A stretch of DNA of 64,000 bases from assembly GCF_002999335.1 (NCBI RefSeq), contig NW_020312579.1:124001-188000 (forward strand), in the 5' to 3' direction. The translations under genes were made by a program, and so were the position numbers. How positions within the stretch are numbered: the stretch's first letter is position 1; each line of letters opens with the position of its first letter. The notes under the pieces are model-generated. The model saw nothing but the letters and a program-made list of their open reading frames with translations. It had not been told where the DNA came from and made no database searches. Source of the stretch: Cyclospora cayetanensis. Taxonomy: Eukaryota; Apicomplexa; Conoidasida; Eucoccidiorida; Eimeriidae. Shown piece by piece: positions 25,201 to 36,626 of this stretch.

Positions 25201-26714
25201 CAACACAGCTGATAAGCACATCTTGGGCTTGTTTTGATGCGCATGTGCACAGGAGCTACTTGACGGGATTCTCTCGATGGTCCCACAAAGCCGTTCGGCC
25301 GGTTCTTCTTGCCCCGAGTCCACTGTTTCCGATCTTGCCGCATACGTGCAGTCTTTGCTGCCTGAGCCATTTGATGTGGAAAGTGTCGAAGAACGATACC
25401 CTACTCGTTACGAGGAGTCAATGAACACACTGGTTGTGCAAGAATCTATCAGGTTAGCACGGTTTGACACGTTTTGTATCGGAATACGACAGCTTTTATC
25501 AACAGAGCGTCAGAGAAGGGCAGCCAGCTTCTAAGAAACGAGTAACAGGAAAAGGACTAAATAGAGCATGAATAATGCTTGAAGCTCCCCTATTTTGCTT
25601 GGTGTCCAGATACAATGGATTGCTAGCAGTCATAAATAAGACGATGAACGATCTTCGCCTGGCACTTAAAGGGCGCATTGTAATGACGGAAGAACTTGAA
25701 ATGGTCTCGGAGGCTCTTTTTAATAATCAGGTGAGATAGTATCTGCAACGTTGTAGGTGTACCGAGAAAAATGCCAGCATAAGCGCAGCAAGGGGAATGC
25801 GGAAATGGTGAAACTGGATTGATGTACGGTTCAGGTCCCTAAAGCGTGGTCAGACAAAGGATTTGTATCCATGAAGCCGCTTGCCTCCTGGCTGAAAGAC
25901 CTAACCGCAAGGCTCACTTTTATCCATACCTGGATCAATCAAGGCCCACCCAGGTCTTATTGGATGTCCGGATTCTTTTTTCCCCAGGTGGGATATTGAC
26001 CTCAGTTAATCTAATGCACCAAATCCAATCGCAGATTCCTGATAGCGGAGTCACAGGAAGTTTTAGCGTCTGTCAAAGTCGATGTGCAAGTTTCCTGGTC
26101 TCAGGCTTTCCTCACTGGAGTGCTCCAAAACTATGCACGAAAGTATCGTGTTGCCGTCGATAGGCTGTCGTTTGCATTCATCGTGCTCAAAAACACAGAC
26201 GAATTGTCGTTGGAAGCACGTGATGGATGCCTCGTCCACGGCATATTCCTGGAAGGATGCCGATGGGATGCAGAACTGGGGACGCTAGTACGCCATGTAT
26301 TTCTTGTAGCTGGATTAGTTGTAATGATCCACGCTCAAATATAAATTAGCTCAAGATCCGGCGGCACCTGGCAATATAAAGAAAAAGGATATCACCGCAT
26401 GTTGGCACATACCTAGTGTAGGAACACTAAATAGTCGTCTTTTGCTGTTGCATTCCTCTCTGCAGGCTCCTTCCCGCCCGAAAGTGCTCTTCGAGGAACT
26501 TCCAGTGCTATGGTTTCTTCCTCAAAAGGACCGCGTGCCGGAGTCTGCTTCAGTCTACATGTGCCCTTTATATAAGGTGCCTAGTCGTAAAGGAACACTC
26601 TCGACAACAGGTCACTCAACAAACTATATCACTAGCATTGAGCTTCCATGTGTGGGCTCACCTGATGTGCCAGTAAAAGCGGGCGTAGCGGCATTGCTTT
26701 CACTTCAAGATTAG
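4290..26714 (+). CDS. DNAH1: axonemal inner-arm dynein heavy chain, DNAH1 class (62 exons)
   Basis: Motor subunit of a flagellar inner-arm dynein: it hydrolyses ATP and drives sliding between outer-doublet microtubules. Sixty-two exons read in phase give about 4,070 residues, normal for the family. Visible landmarks: the N-terminal tail with [14 protein letters not shown], the linker with [13 protein letters not shown], and P-loops of AAA1 ([13 protein letters not shown], about residue 1420), AAA2 ([12 protein letters not shown], about 1705), AAA3 (GPSGTGKS, about 2050) and AAA4 (GVRGSGRQS, about 2395). The stalk and microtubule-binding domain lie at about 2670-2960, and the C terminus has [12 protein letters not shown] with TAG at 26712. 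The [15 protein letters not shown] segment near the N terminus and overall similarity favour DNAH1 over the related DNAH3/6/7/12 group. The ATG at 4290 is a candidate: its exon (4290-4473) joins 5480 in phase across a 1-kb intron. A short family segment (about 25 residues) between exons 8414-8528 and 8828-8965 was not found. Confidence 0.95.
6764..6896 (+). other. DNAH1: probable GC-AG intron in dynein gene
   Basis: The exon 6690-6763 ends after MPTSDIPGL plus one base. The next bases are gcaagt, the GC-donor consensus. Both possible acceptors (AG ending at 6887 or 6896) start the next exon in phase 1, which fits only this donor. The GT donors nearby (6811 and 6822) give phase 0 or 2 and break the frame. 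Confidence 0.75.
8320..8413 (+). other. DNAH1: probable GC-AG intron in dynein gene
   Basis: The exon 8065-8319 ends in ELLEKG with the final Gly codon split GG|G, and the intron begins gcaagtct. The following exon (8414) starts in phase 2 with [11 protein letters not shown]. The alternative GT four bases later (gtctaa at 8324) ends in phase 0 and would put the next exon out of frame. Confidence 0.75.
13165..15317 (+). other. DNAH1: dynein AAA1-AAA2 exons
   Basis: Exons: 13165-13361, 13513-13725, 13867-14415, 14538-14816, 14924-15317. AAA1, the main ATPase site, has Walker A GPAGTGKT at about 13178, Walker B CCFDEFNR at about 13330, and [18 protein letters not shown] at about 13648. AAA2 has Walker A GPTGGGKT at about 14329, the Walker-B-like [14 protein letters not shown] at about 14683, and [10 protein letters not shown] at about 14947. 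All key residues for nucleotide binding at AAA1 are intact, so the motor should be active. The exon pair 14538-14816 / 14924-15317 is joined across a probable GC-AG intron. Confidence 0.95.
14817..14923 (+). other. DNAH1: probable GC-AG int­ron inside AAA2
   Basis: The exon ends in LVVMFE and the next begins [17 protein letters not shown], a junction that is near-invariant in axonemal dyneins. The intron starts gcaagc directly after the GAG codon, ends ctctcag, and is 107 nt. Without splicing, the frame runs on into unrelated residues and a stop at 14940. Confidence 0.85.
15432..18655 (+). other. DNAH1: dynein AAA3-AAA4 exons
   Basis: Exons: 15432-15823, 15985-16133, 16264-16495, 16709-16879, 17399-17596, 17758-18013, 18157-18361, 18472-18655. 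AAA3 has Walker [11 protein letters not shown] at about 15703, the [19 protein letters not shown] block with Walker B at about 16022-16080, and [10 protein letters not shown] at about 16339. [15 protein letters not shown] (about 16770) precedes AAA4, whose P-loop reads [16 protein letters not shown] (about 17918) followed by VLCDSEV (18239) and [17 protein letters not shown] (18273). AAA3 and AAA4 are regulatory nucleotide sites. The largest intron of the motor region (16880-17398, 519 nt) lies here. Confidence 0.92.
18826..20863 (+). other. DNAH1: dynein stalk and microtubule-binding domain exons
   Basis: Exons: 18826-19182, 19414-19695, 19797-19925, 20087-20389, 20725-20863. The first encodes the ascending part with helices rich in Glu, Lys and Gln, and the second has [19 protein letters not shown] followed by [18 protein letters not shown], the entry to the microtubule-binding tip. 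The third and fourth carry [11 protein letters not shown] and [15 protein letters not shown], and [14 protein letters not shown] leads into the descending coiled coil ([20 protein letters not shown]). The tip contacts tubulin and the antiparallel coiled coil passes the signal to the AAA ring. Confidence 0.92.
20963..26714 (+). other. DNAH1: dynein AAA5-AAA6 and C-terminal exons
   Basis: Exons: 20963-21109, 21209-21327, 21463-21667, 21774-21917, 22055-22328, 22423-22555, 22709-22843, 23022-23288, 23421-23667, 23819-23978, 24090-24300, 24469-24591, 24717-24833, 24941-25105, 25253-25452, 25610-25730, 25835-25987, 26105-26287, 26466-26714. Landmarks: [15 protein letters not shown] (AAA5 entry, 20978), [15 protein letters not shown] (21223), [11 protein letters not shown] (21832), [10 protein letters not shown] (22497), [18 protein letters not shown] (23551), [15 protein letters not shown] (23819), [12 protein letters not shown] (23884), [21 protein letters not shown] (start 23976), [10 protein letters not shown] (24741), [10 protein letters not shown] (25053), and the final [12 protein letters not shown]. 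The 21328-21462 segment is read as an intron, but it is a multiple of three and has no stop. Confidence 0.92.
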
Positions 26715-29502
26715 GAGCATGGGTATGTCGGTAGTGTTCCTGGGCCCAAGTTCCTACCAAATCCAAAATATTTAAATAAGGCCAAGTATTCCTTTGGATT
26801 CATGAGCTCAGCGGCATACGCATCAGAATCAGCATGTAGCGACCATTGTCTACCCTAGAACTTGGTTTCCGTATTGGCATATCTGCAATAGGATAAACTA
26901 CAGACATGTCCTTCTACGCTTCGCTTCTGTGTGTCTGTAATAGATGCAATAAAAGATCGGGACGGTTTCGCGAAATCGCGCACTTGTACTCCCGGTTTGT
27001 TTTACCACTGGCAATAGTTTAGTGGATTTGCCTGGAAGGTTGTTGGCAACAAAATACGATGTGTTGCTAAGTGCCACACTAGAATGATCACAGTAACAAA
27101 CAAGTGTACAGGGTAATAATGCTTAAGACAGAACAGTCTCAGGCAGCCACATGGTATAGCTTGGGTCTAGTCAAACGGCTTTCAGATACCGTCTCGGCAG
27201 ACGATACAGCTCCAAAACGCACACTATTGGAGACTTTCAAAATGAGTAGCATTAAAGGCTTGTTAAAGGCATGTGCAGCACTACTGGGGAACTACAGTTA
27301 ATATGAATTAGACACGTAGGCTGTTTGCCACGAAAGGTACTGATACGTAAGGGTCAACGCATGGTCCCCCATAGGCATTTGCCTTGTTAGATACCGACAC
27401 GGGAGCCCTGTATGGTCAACGACCCTAGCACTTAAAAGGTTTGGTGGATGCCTCCATCTCGCAAGACTACGTTGAATGCATTCAAGGTTAAAATTCACAT
27501 ATGCTTTCCGATTGTTGCATTCTCTATGTACTGCACTCAAACAGTTTACTGGTTCCCATGTAGCTGCTCATCTAGCTATGTAAAAGTGGGTGCATCTATC
27601 AGCCCTCACGTGGCCAAAAGCTTTTGGGGTCCAGAGGTCTACCTTTGTCGTACAACGAGATTTTTTCTTATTACCTAGCCAGACTTGAGTAAAAACCTTT
27701 CCTCATCACATTCACTCTACCTGGATGTCAGTCTCAGCATCTCTTGAAATGCCAATTTCAGTAAGCCCCCGAAGCCAGCAATGCTATATAACCTCGCAAA
27801 ATGTGCGAAGGAATTCCTCTAACCCTAAATTTAGAAGCTTCTTTAATTTTTATTGAGGAAGATTGTACAATATGGAGACTGTCAGAAAGGCAATCATACA
27901 TGCCAAAATATGTCTTCGTGGATTTGCATGTGTTGCAGTTGAAGTACCACCCTAGCAAATCTACGAAGGTGATTCTGCTAAGAAAATGTTGGAACAACAT
28001 CCTATTGCAAGCTTTTTAATGTGTAGCTTCTAACTCCAACAGCTTTCGCAGACCAGCTAACAATCCAGCACACAGGTAGTGGAGAGGCAAGTATTAAAGA
28101 ATTGTCGACATCCACCGTAGTGGATTTTACCTCCGTAACTGTGGGCTCCCGTGTTACTCTGAACATAGTGTATATCTAGCTTGCGTACTCCAAATGGAAT
28201 TTGTACAGCTCATCATAGGGTCTTCTTACAATGACCTTTGCCGCAAACCCAATATTAGAAAAACGCAACCCCCTTTTCTTGCCCCCATCCTACATGCTTC
28301 CAGTATGATAGCATATGGGGCAACTCGGGTGCTCATTGCTGCACCCTCAAGCCAGTGCCAGCATTCGTTCTCAGATAGACATAGCAACAAGCTCACAGGC
28401 AGACAAGTTTCACTCTTTGCGCGTTCGGTCAACCCTACTGTGTAACCAATATCAGGAGCCAATACACACTGCAAATACACGAATCGATAGTAATTTTTAA
28501 ATAAACATAATCTTTGTAGTAAGAAGTCCAGCGTGGCCCAGTAGGGGATTTGCGAAGCATGCTACCCAACGTTTTGGGAAGAACCTTAAACGATCAATAT
28601 GAGGGGCACAGAGTACTTTCATTTCATATTCATGAATGATAAAGAGTAAACACCTATAAAAGGTAATATCCGTCTCCATAGGGAAGGTAGCTTTGGCCTT
28701 GACGGTTCACTCCACCATTGGGGCTGTCCGCGCATGCACAGGCTGGTCGATTGCGAAAACCCTTGCATTTATTTCACATGCATTCATCCTTGGGCTCCAA
28801 GTCTGCTGCTAAAGGGATATCGGGGCTACATTTGATGCCTGTATGGCTGAAAAGGGTTACTTTACTTAGCCCTAGCATCCGCAGACGCACCTAGCCCCAG
28901 GAAACCTAGGTAAAGCCCTTAGGGTATGCCGGCCGTTGCGGTGCAACCACCTATCTGTTCTTTCCTGGTTTTACAAAGCTGTTGTAGAACCTTGGCAGAT
29001 TAACAAAACAAAATCACTGCATTCTTGTAGTATGATGCATATACAGCTATGTTCCATAGTGTAGATGTTGGGTTGGCGGTCGCGCAGAATACACTACACT
29101 GGTAGACTCCTACCACTCTTCTTCTGCTGCTTCCTTCGTATCAGCAACTTACTGGGGTGCATGCATGCGAGTTCATTACTGGCCGCTTGGACTCTAGTCA
29201 GCAAGTCTGGTAACAACTCCCTACAACCAGGGAAGGAGCGCGGCTCCAATATGTAATCGAACGAAATGTTTGCACTCTCGGACTCAACACTACTGGCATA
29301 AAGTTTCAAATCTTGACACTCTGTGGCATCCAAACTCCTGTATTAATTGGTCTTTTGTGACTCAAGTGTGTCTGAAGTGGATACTTACTGCATGATGAAC
29401 GTGCCATCGAAGGAAGGGCAACTAGTGGCTTACACCATAGGGGAGTGCATAGATGGCGTACCGCTGTCAATTTAAGGAAGAGCTAGTGCGTAGCACTCCG
29501 GT
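26715..29502. other. intergenic stretch, no supported gene
   Basis: About 2.8 kb between the dynein stop codon and the first ATG of the cullin gene. The longest open frames (for example about 84 codons on the minus strand near 28226-28480) lack family similarity and splice partners. No RNA gene or repeat array was recognised. Confidence 0.55.
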
Positions 29503-32500
29503 ATGCAGCGTGGTGCACAGCATACTTGTGAAGAGGCAGGTAAATCGGATAGCCAACCAACCCAAAGGAAGCCCATGACACAACGGGGCGCTTCTTCGAC
29601 TCAGGGGCCAGGAACAACCCGACGAGCAACTAAACGGCAGAGGCAGCGTTCCGTGGGTGGCTCACCAAGGGAGGGACTGCCAAGCGCACGGCAGCAAGTC
29701 CCAGATCCCGAGCCAGCGCGGTTGGCTCTGTCGTCAGGTGTACGCACGAGGCGCTCTGCCGCGACAGAGCTCCCTTCTCCACAGCTCCCAAAACAGTCTC
29801 ATACGCTGGAGCACCTAGAGCAGCAGCAGCTGGAGACACCGGCGCATTCCGCGTGTGTCGTTCGGCAGTCTCCCCAGCATCATGCGGCCAACGCTCCTTC
29901 AGAAGCTGAATACTCCCTTCAGCAAAGAATAGCTCATGTATCGAGGCCTAGCGTAAAGCCTCCAACCAACAGAGAATGGGTCCCTGATTTATCTGGGCCT
30001 ACTTTGAAAGCCGAAGCGCCGACGAAAACACCTGCTAGACGCCACCGACGGCGTCGTGGAGGCACTCGGCGACTGCATAGGTGCCCGGAAGAGCCACCTG
30101 CCTCATTAGAGCAAGAGCCATTGCCACCTGAAGCCAGCGGGCCCTCACGCTGCCTTCGCCCTGACGACCAATCCTTTGACAGCCTTCGCAGTCCCACCGT
30201 AAGGGGCCCAGGATACTCTGCTTACGAGAAACTACTGCTGTCAGAGGAGGAGAGAGGGAAACAGCTGCTACGGCTGCTGCATCGAGCCCGCTCAGTTCTG
30301 CTTGAGCCCCTTCTGGATATCGCTGCTCACCTGCCGCCTAGTGGAGCTTGTGCGACAGGAGGAGCAGCTTTCCTAGACTCATCCGAGGAGCCAACCGTAT
30401 GGCATCGTGATCCACATGGAGGAGCCTCATACCTGAGAGTATTCAGCGGTGCTACCTATCTCTCGCACAAGCACGTGGCTGCCCTCTCTCAGACGGCAGC
30501 AGGTATGACATTCTTGATTACGCCCTACTGCAGTATGCTTAACAGCCAAGTTGATATCTCTATGAGTGCTACACCCCATACCACCGTCGCACACTGCCCT
30601 CAGGATAAAGCCATACCGTTATTTGCTGTGGCTGATGCTCCAATTTGGTTTTGTATGCTCCAGGTTTGCACTCATTAGTACAGTCACCCGCGGCAGCACG
30701 ATGCCACTTTCTATTTTTTTGTTGTGTCCTGGTTCGCTGCGCTGTCACGGAGCGTGTCCGTTATGGGCTCGATGTCAGGGCAACTGCTTCAGCTGGTAAA
30801 GCGGCTACTCAAGCTGGGGACTTTCTAACTCAGTGTGTGAGGGCCTGGAAATCTTACACGCTGTCACTGCTGCTTCTCAAATACTTGTATGCCAGGGGTG
30901 CAGATGCACTCTCTCACCAACAGCCAGCCTTCCTCGGAGCTTCCGTGAGCCTTCAAACGCGTCTTGGAGGTGTAGCTGCTGAATCGCTATTGGCGGCTGA
31001 AGCAGCAGGGATACAAAATACAACGGCTTGTAGAAGTACAGCAAATGAAACAGCCAAGATTTTATGTCAGGCTACATCTATCGATGAAGCGGCTGTCATA
31101 ATCTTCGGACGCTTCGTCAGCAAAAACCTCTATCAAAAACTTTGGGTTGTAGATATAACGCTGTGATTTAACACTTTGCGGCGGCATGGGGAAGCTTCCG
31201 TGACCTTACTGTTCCACACATACCCGTCGTTCATCTAAATCGGATCTATTTTGTAGTTTGCGTGGTCATTAAAGTTTTGAAGTCGACGCTAGCTTGACTG
31301 CGTTGGTCTTGATGTTAGGCACTCAATGGACTAGTGGAGAGACTGCGGCTAGAAGCGTGGCAACAATTGGACCACTTAAGACGTGGCTGTGCCATGGCTG
31401 TCACTGCAACAGCACTAAGTACTTCTGTGTCCCAAGCAGCAGGCCGCCAGCAGAGTGCAGCAGCAGCTACTCAGAAGCCGCATGCTCATAGACAAAGATG
31501 CGCAATAATCCGTCATTATTTGAAGCCTTCTCTGCATCAAGAGCTTCAAGTGCCTCAGCAGCATCCCGGGCACCAAGGCGCCCAGCATGTTAAGCCACCA
31601 CCCGAACTACTGGACTGGAACGAGGCTCCCAAAACAGCACTAGAGGATATAACGCAGCTTCCTCAGGGGCAACAATGCGTAATGGAGCAGCACAAATACG
31701 CAGAGCATCAGCTTCATCAGTTTGAACAGCATGATGCCCTGCTAGTAAGATTACTTGCAACAGAGGTTCGTACGGCTGGAGCCCAGGACACGATGCACCA
31801 GTTTTCTGCTGAAGGCCCTCCTTTCGTGCAGTCTCAGCTTCCTTTCAACGTAAAGGAGATGTGGCGAGAGCCTCATCATACTGTGGTTTCAGCTTTCCCT
31901 TCGCCTGAAGTAGTAGCGGGGACCTTCGAACCACCAGTTTCATCAAAATTCGCAGGCCCATCGCTGCACCAGGGCAAGGCCAAACCAACAGGAGCAATAC
32001 AAGTCATGCATTCATCAAGGCCGTCAAAAACAAGAGCCCAGCTCGCAGTACCCTCATTGCACCTGCAATGGATTCGCGAGGCCTTGATATTGTTGAGAAG
32101 AGTTGACGATCCCTTAAATGCGCAGCTGCAGCGCCGACGAAAATCAGCCATAACTGCAATGCCATTTGCTCCTGGAGTGCAAACTGGGAAACTGGTGGCG
32201 AATTCGGGCTTTTCGGAGGAAAAGCCATGTGGAATAACCATCGCAGGAAACGGATCAGGCTCTCAGAGAGGCCATTCACCGATTCACCAACGAAGCAACC
32301 GCTTGTTGTATGTGATGTGGATAGGGGCAGGAGGGGGACCTTGGGGCGGATGTTCAAACACGTGGTTTAAGCAGAAGAGGTACGCATGTTCACTATAATA
32401 CGCAAAGCACATTTAAAGGTCGGCTAAGTCCGGACTGTGAATGGCCTACGTACAGGGCAACGGAATGCGGATCTGTTCCTCAGGATGTTATTGGAGACGG

Positions 32501-35500
32501 TTACTGCCGCACACACTGATGCAACTGATCAGATGATAGCTGGTGGCGTTGAGCTGCGAGCATTTCTTGATGCAGTTGACGCGCTAACTGCTGCAGAGCG
32601 AGCTCTTACTGAGGCCTGCTTTGGGCCCACCTTAGGCATGTCGTCATATTCCATTGTGGTCACACGTTCATAAGGCTCTTTGCTTACCAGTACATGTATC
32701 GAGCGTCTAGTTAACTGGGCTTTCTTAGGCCGAATCACCTGCAACATTTGGGCCAATTTCGTGTTGCCACGCTTGTCTGCACGTGCAGCTGAAACTGCAG
32801 TCCAGGTGGCACACCAGGTTTTACTGAGGAAAAGTTTTGGCAAAATATTGCTTTTACAGCCTTCCCTGCTTTGCTTGCTGCAAGATAACGACTGGAGTGG
32901 CAAGTTTTCACACAAAAAGTTGACAGAGCTCTGGTGATGTTTTGTGTACTACATACTGCAAGTTTTTCAACGTGTGCAACAATACGCAGTTTATAGCAGA
33001 CGGTTGGTTTGCAAGCTTTTGAGGTGTTTGTTTGCTCTGCTAGGGTTATTATGAATGCTGCTGCAGTACTGGTGATACTCCTGCATTGGGTTAAAGAGTG
33101 GCCCGAGTGTCTTGAGAGCATTGCACATCAGCTCCGCGTGTACTGGGACTCATCTCTTAGAGATTTAATTCAGTACGAAAAACCGATTCGGCTTTAGACA
33201 ATTTCAAACTCACCGAGAGTGTTGGCATGGAGCACAGTTGCCCTCTACATAGGATTAGCTGGCATGAGATTTCTAAGTTGCGGTGTGGAGCTGGCCTTCA
33301 AACTCTAAATCACCAGTTCTCTGGTGGGGTTTGATGCTTTTTCTGGCCTCTACAGACGTGCAACCAAACAGTGGGACCTTGTATGTGCAGCTTGTCGAGA
33401 AGGACAGCAGCTTCTTTTGCAGCAATACACAGATGGGCACAACTCAGACTTGTCTAGTCCGGAAAGCGCTGATGCAAATGAGCAGCAACACAAGAGTGCT
33501 ACTTTTGCATCAGCTGGTAAAATTGACACTGACGTCTGTCAGTTGTCAGAACTAGAAGAAACGCTACTTCAAGAAGATGCGAGCTCAAGAAAATTTGCAA
33601 CAACTACAAGAAAACAGTGCGAATTCTGTCCACTGCGTGGGGAAATGTTTGTATTTTTGCTCCTTCAATACTTGAAACGGTCGGACCTGCAACTATCAGT
33701 ATTTTGCAAAGATATGCCTGCCATCGTTGAAGCCCGAAATCAGGTATAGTTGCTTATTCTGCAAGTTAGCGGTTAGCACTGCTGCCATGCTGAACTGCTG
33801 ATCTTCCCATTCTTCCCCTTCATCTAGCTATTTGATCGCCAGCTGTCTCTCGCTTGCTCATTGTAGGGTCAACCAGGCAATCTCAAGCTATGGGAGCCCG
33901 TATACAGTACTCCTATGCATTCTGTATTGACTGCAGGTTTTCGATAGAGCAATTTCCGACCCTCTGATTGCAAAATGTCTGGGGTGTCCTCTTGGCTACT
34001 CCAAGCTCATCTTGACAGTAGAAGAGGCAGTAGCCGTTTACATGGACTTACAGCTTAGGCGGGCCGCTTTCACACATTCTCCAAAGTGCGACGGGGAAAC
34101 CGTGGAGATCGACAGCTGGGAAGTATGCCATTACTCCTCTCCGCTAATTCTATCTTGCACAATCTTGACACACTTTAATAGCTACATCTACTTTTATAAA
34201 TGCAATTACTTCTGCAAGTGCTTTCCTCAGGAAAACGTGGCTCGTCTCTGCTCTCGACTCCCCTTCTCCGAGCGTCTCCTGGCTTGCTACTCAAGACTAC
34301 TAGCCTCCAGATTGCTGCCGCAGTACGTCACGTGGGGCCTTGATGGTGCGACGCCTGGGACACCGCAGCAAGGTTCCCATGTCAATGATGTGGAGGGGAC
34401 CCCGCTTCACATTCGACTAGCGCGTGCGCGAAGCGCAGTCGGGACAGCGAATGCTGCTTACCTGCCTTTCTTCGAACCTGCTAGGATCAAGGATAACGAG
34501 GAGGCCATGTGTACTTTAGACATCTTTTCTGAGGCAGCAGAAAAAGTTTGTGCCTTGGAGCTGAAGGTGTGGGAAGCAATGCAGCATGCGTTTGAAGCAC
34601 GTTGCTGCATTCCACCAGAGGAGCAGTGGCGCATCAGGCAAATGATATCAGACGTTGCTTCAGCGCATGAAACGCTAGCCCTATATACCAGACATATGCA
34701 GCAGGATAGCTTTACTGCTTCGGCGTCAGTATCAACTTCAGCAGTACAGGGACAGACATTTAAAGGACAGCAACAGTGCATGCAAGATGAAACACCACCA
34801 GTTGCTGACAAAGATAATTCATTTGACAACCAGGGAACTGTTGCTCAAAGAAACACAGTAGCGAAACCTGAATGTAAATGTACATGCGCATTTGAAGCAT
34901 TGGTTCTCACAAAAACCGCCTGGGAATCGCACTTTCCTGTCGGGGCCACCGCTACTACTGGACCCCGTGTCCCACCCCCAGACGCCAGTGTGCCGCTCTG
35001 CCAGCACAGCCGGCAGTGGAAGGATATTGATGGTTTGAAGATTCCCCAGCAGCTGCAGATGCACTTGGAGGTGAGTAGCTCCGCCAGTGAGCGAGTCCAA
35101 AAACAGGCCTCCCATTTCTTTCCCCATCTACTGCTAGGTTACCAAATATAGGGCCGTATCCGTGTGTTATAAACTAACGCTACTAGACCTACCTTAGTTG
35201 GTTGCTAGCTTTGTCTCCTGTATAGTTTCGTTTAGAGAGCCTTCCTTATGCAGTTGTATAAATGCTTCTTCTTTTGCTCACACCGCGACTGCTAGCATTG
35301 CTGGTGGCAAACGTGCGCAGCCATTTAAATATCAGATAGTCTCATTCCTGCTAGCGTTTGTGCTTCTATAGGCATTCGGTAGTATGTACAAAGCACACTT
35401 CCCTGAACGGAAGCTTGTTTGGCTGTGGAAGGCCGGTCATGCAGATATGACTATTCGGGTCGAAGAACATCCACACTACTACGACAGCAAATGTGGTAGC

Positions 35501-36626
35501 GCTGATTGTTGTAGCACAAAGACTAAATGCTTCCGCATCTGCCTGAAGGCAGCACTCGTGCTGCTTCTCTTCAACGAGTAAGAATTTTCTTCACAGCTTG
35601 AAAATGCTTCTGGTGCTACCAGTAAATCGTGGAAGGCATACAGAACTTGTGACCAAGAATCGCAATAGAAGGTATAATAAGACTCGAACTTTCCCGTTGT
35701 ACATTAAGATTCTATGTTGCGACGCTTGTTTTTGCAGAATGTCATCTGTCTCAGCCCAGACAGCAGCCTATCTGACTGGCCTCTCTTATTCAGAAGCTCT
35801 ATCCATCCTAGAAGGACTCCAGGTCAAGCCTCAAGACCTTCTGGTGTGCAAAAGTTAAATAGCACGTTTAACATTGTGCAAAGCACATGAAGGGGCGTTC
35901 CGGCGGGTGTAGCACAGTATGAAGGCATAAAGTTAATATAATTTGAATGAATGGTAAAATTCTTATGCTAGACTGATGCAGCACGTATCTTGTTCCTCTT
36001 CAGTGCAGGCCCTCAAGAGACACTTCTCGAATGTTCTGCAGTAATCTTGAGGTGGATCTCACGCGGCTCCCCCCAAAAGTGTGTCCTCTTGTTTCTAACT
36101 GAGACCCAATGTCACAAATTTACATGTTTCCTTTGGAAACAAGCAGACAATAGCAATTACACAGGACACATTTTGCAATGCTTTTAGCCTTGTATTAGAG
36201 AGCCTTTTTTGCAGGTGGAACTGGCAACCACTATTAAATGTCCACCAACAATTCGTGGAAAGGTCAAGGACCCACTGGATCCAGAAGCACGAGGCAGGCT
36301 TGATGCTAAAGTTGTCAGGCTTTTCAAACAGCATCGCCAACTAACACATCAGCAGTTGCTGGAGTCATTGCAATTACCAATGGCACCTTCGTCTCAGCCC
36401 AACACTTTGGAACCCAAGGAACAACGTCAAATTTGGCCTCCAGAAGCTGTCAAGCTATGTCTCGAGGGCCTTATATCCAAAGAGTACATTGCTAGAGACG
36501 AAAGTGACCGGTAGGTAGACGCTCATGCTGCTCTACTCAAGCACTTTACCGGATTTTCTGCGTCCTGGATGTAGCTATCCTATAGCTGCTATGCGCTGCA
36601 GAAACTTGTACCTCTACGTCCCGTGA
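29503..36626 (+). CDS. cullin, neddylatable ubiquitin-ligase scaffold with long N-terminal extension
   Basis: Cullins hold a substrate adaptor at the N-terminal repeats and a RING protein at the C-terminal domain. The C-terminal half is clear: FPERKLVWLWKAGHADMTI matches the cullin-homology strand region, ALVLLLFNE the following helix, and VVRLFKQHRQLTHQQLLESL the winged helix with the neddylation lysine in place (about 36326). SKEYIARDESDR followed by NLYLYVP is the usual C-terminal end. Exons: 29503-30502, 30664-about 31148, 31319-about 32379, about 32456-32640, 32729-32933, 33044-33172, 33356-33743, 33937-34122, 34231-35070, 35372-35577, 35738-35843, 36004-36078, 36215-36510, 36602-36626. 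From 33044 on, all phases agree; borders between 31148 and 32729 are unsure. The first exon (333 codons) is a Gln/Pro/Ser/Arg-rich extension with a basic run RRHRRRRGGTRR that could be a nuclear localisation signal. Subtype (CUL1/3/4) not decided; APC2 is less likely because the Nedd8 site is kept. Confidence 0.85.

Noticed and set aside
36004..36626. Assignment of the cullin-like gene to APC2.
   Set aside because: The winged-helix end carries the Nedd8-accepting lysine context and the aromatic C-terminal motif of canonical cullins.
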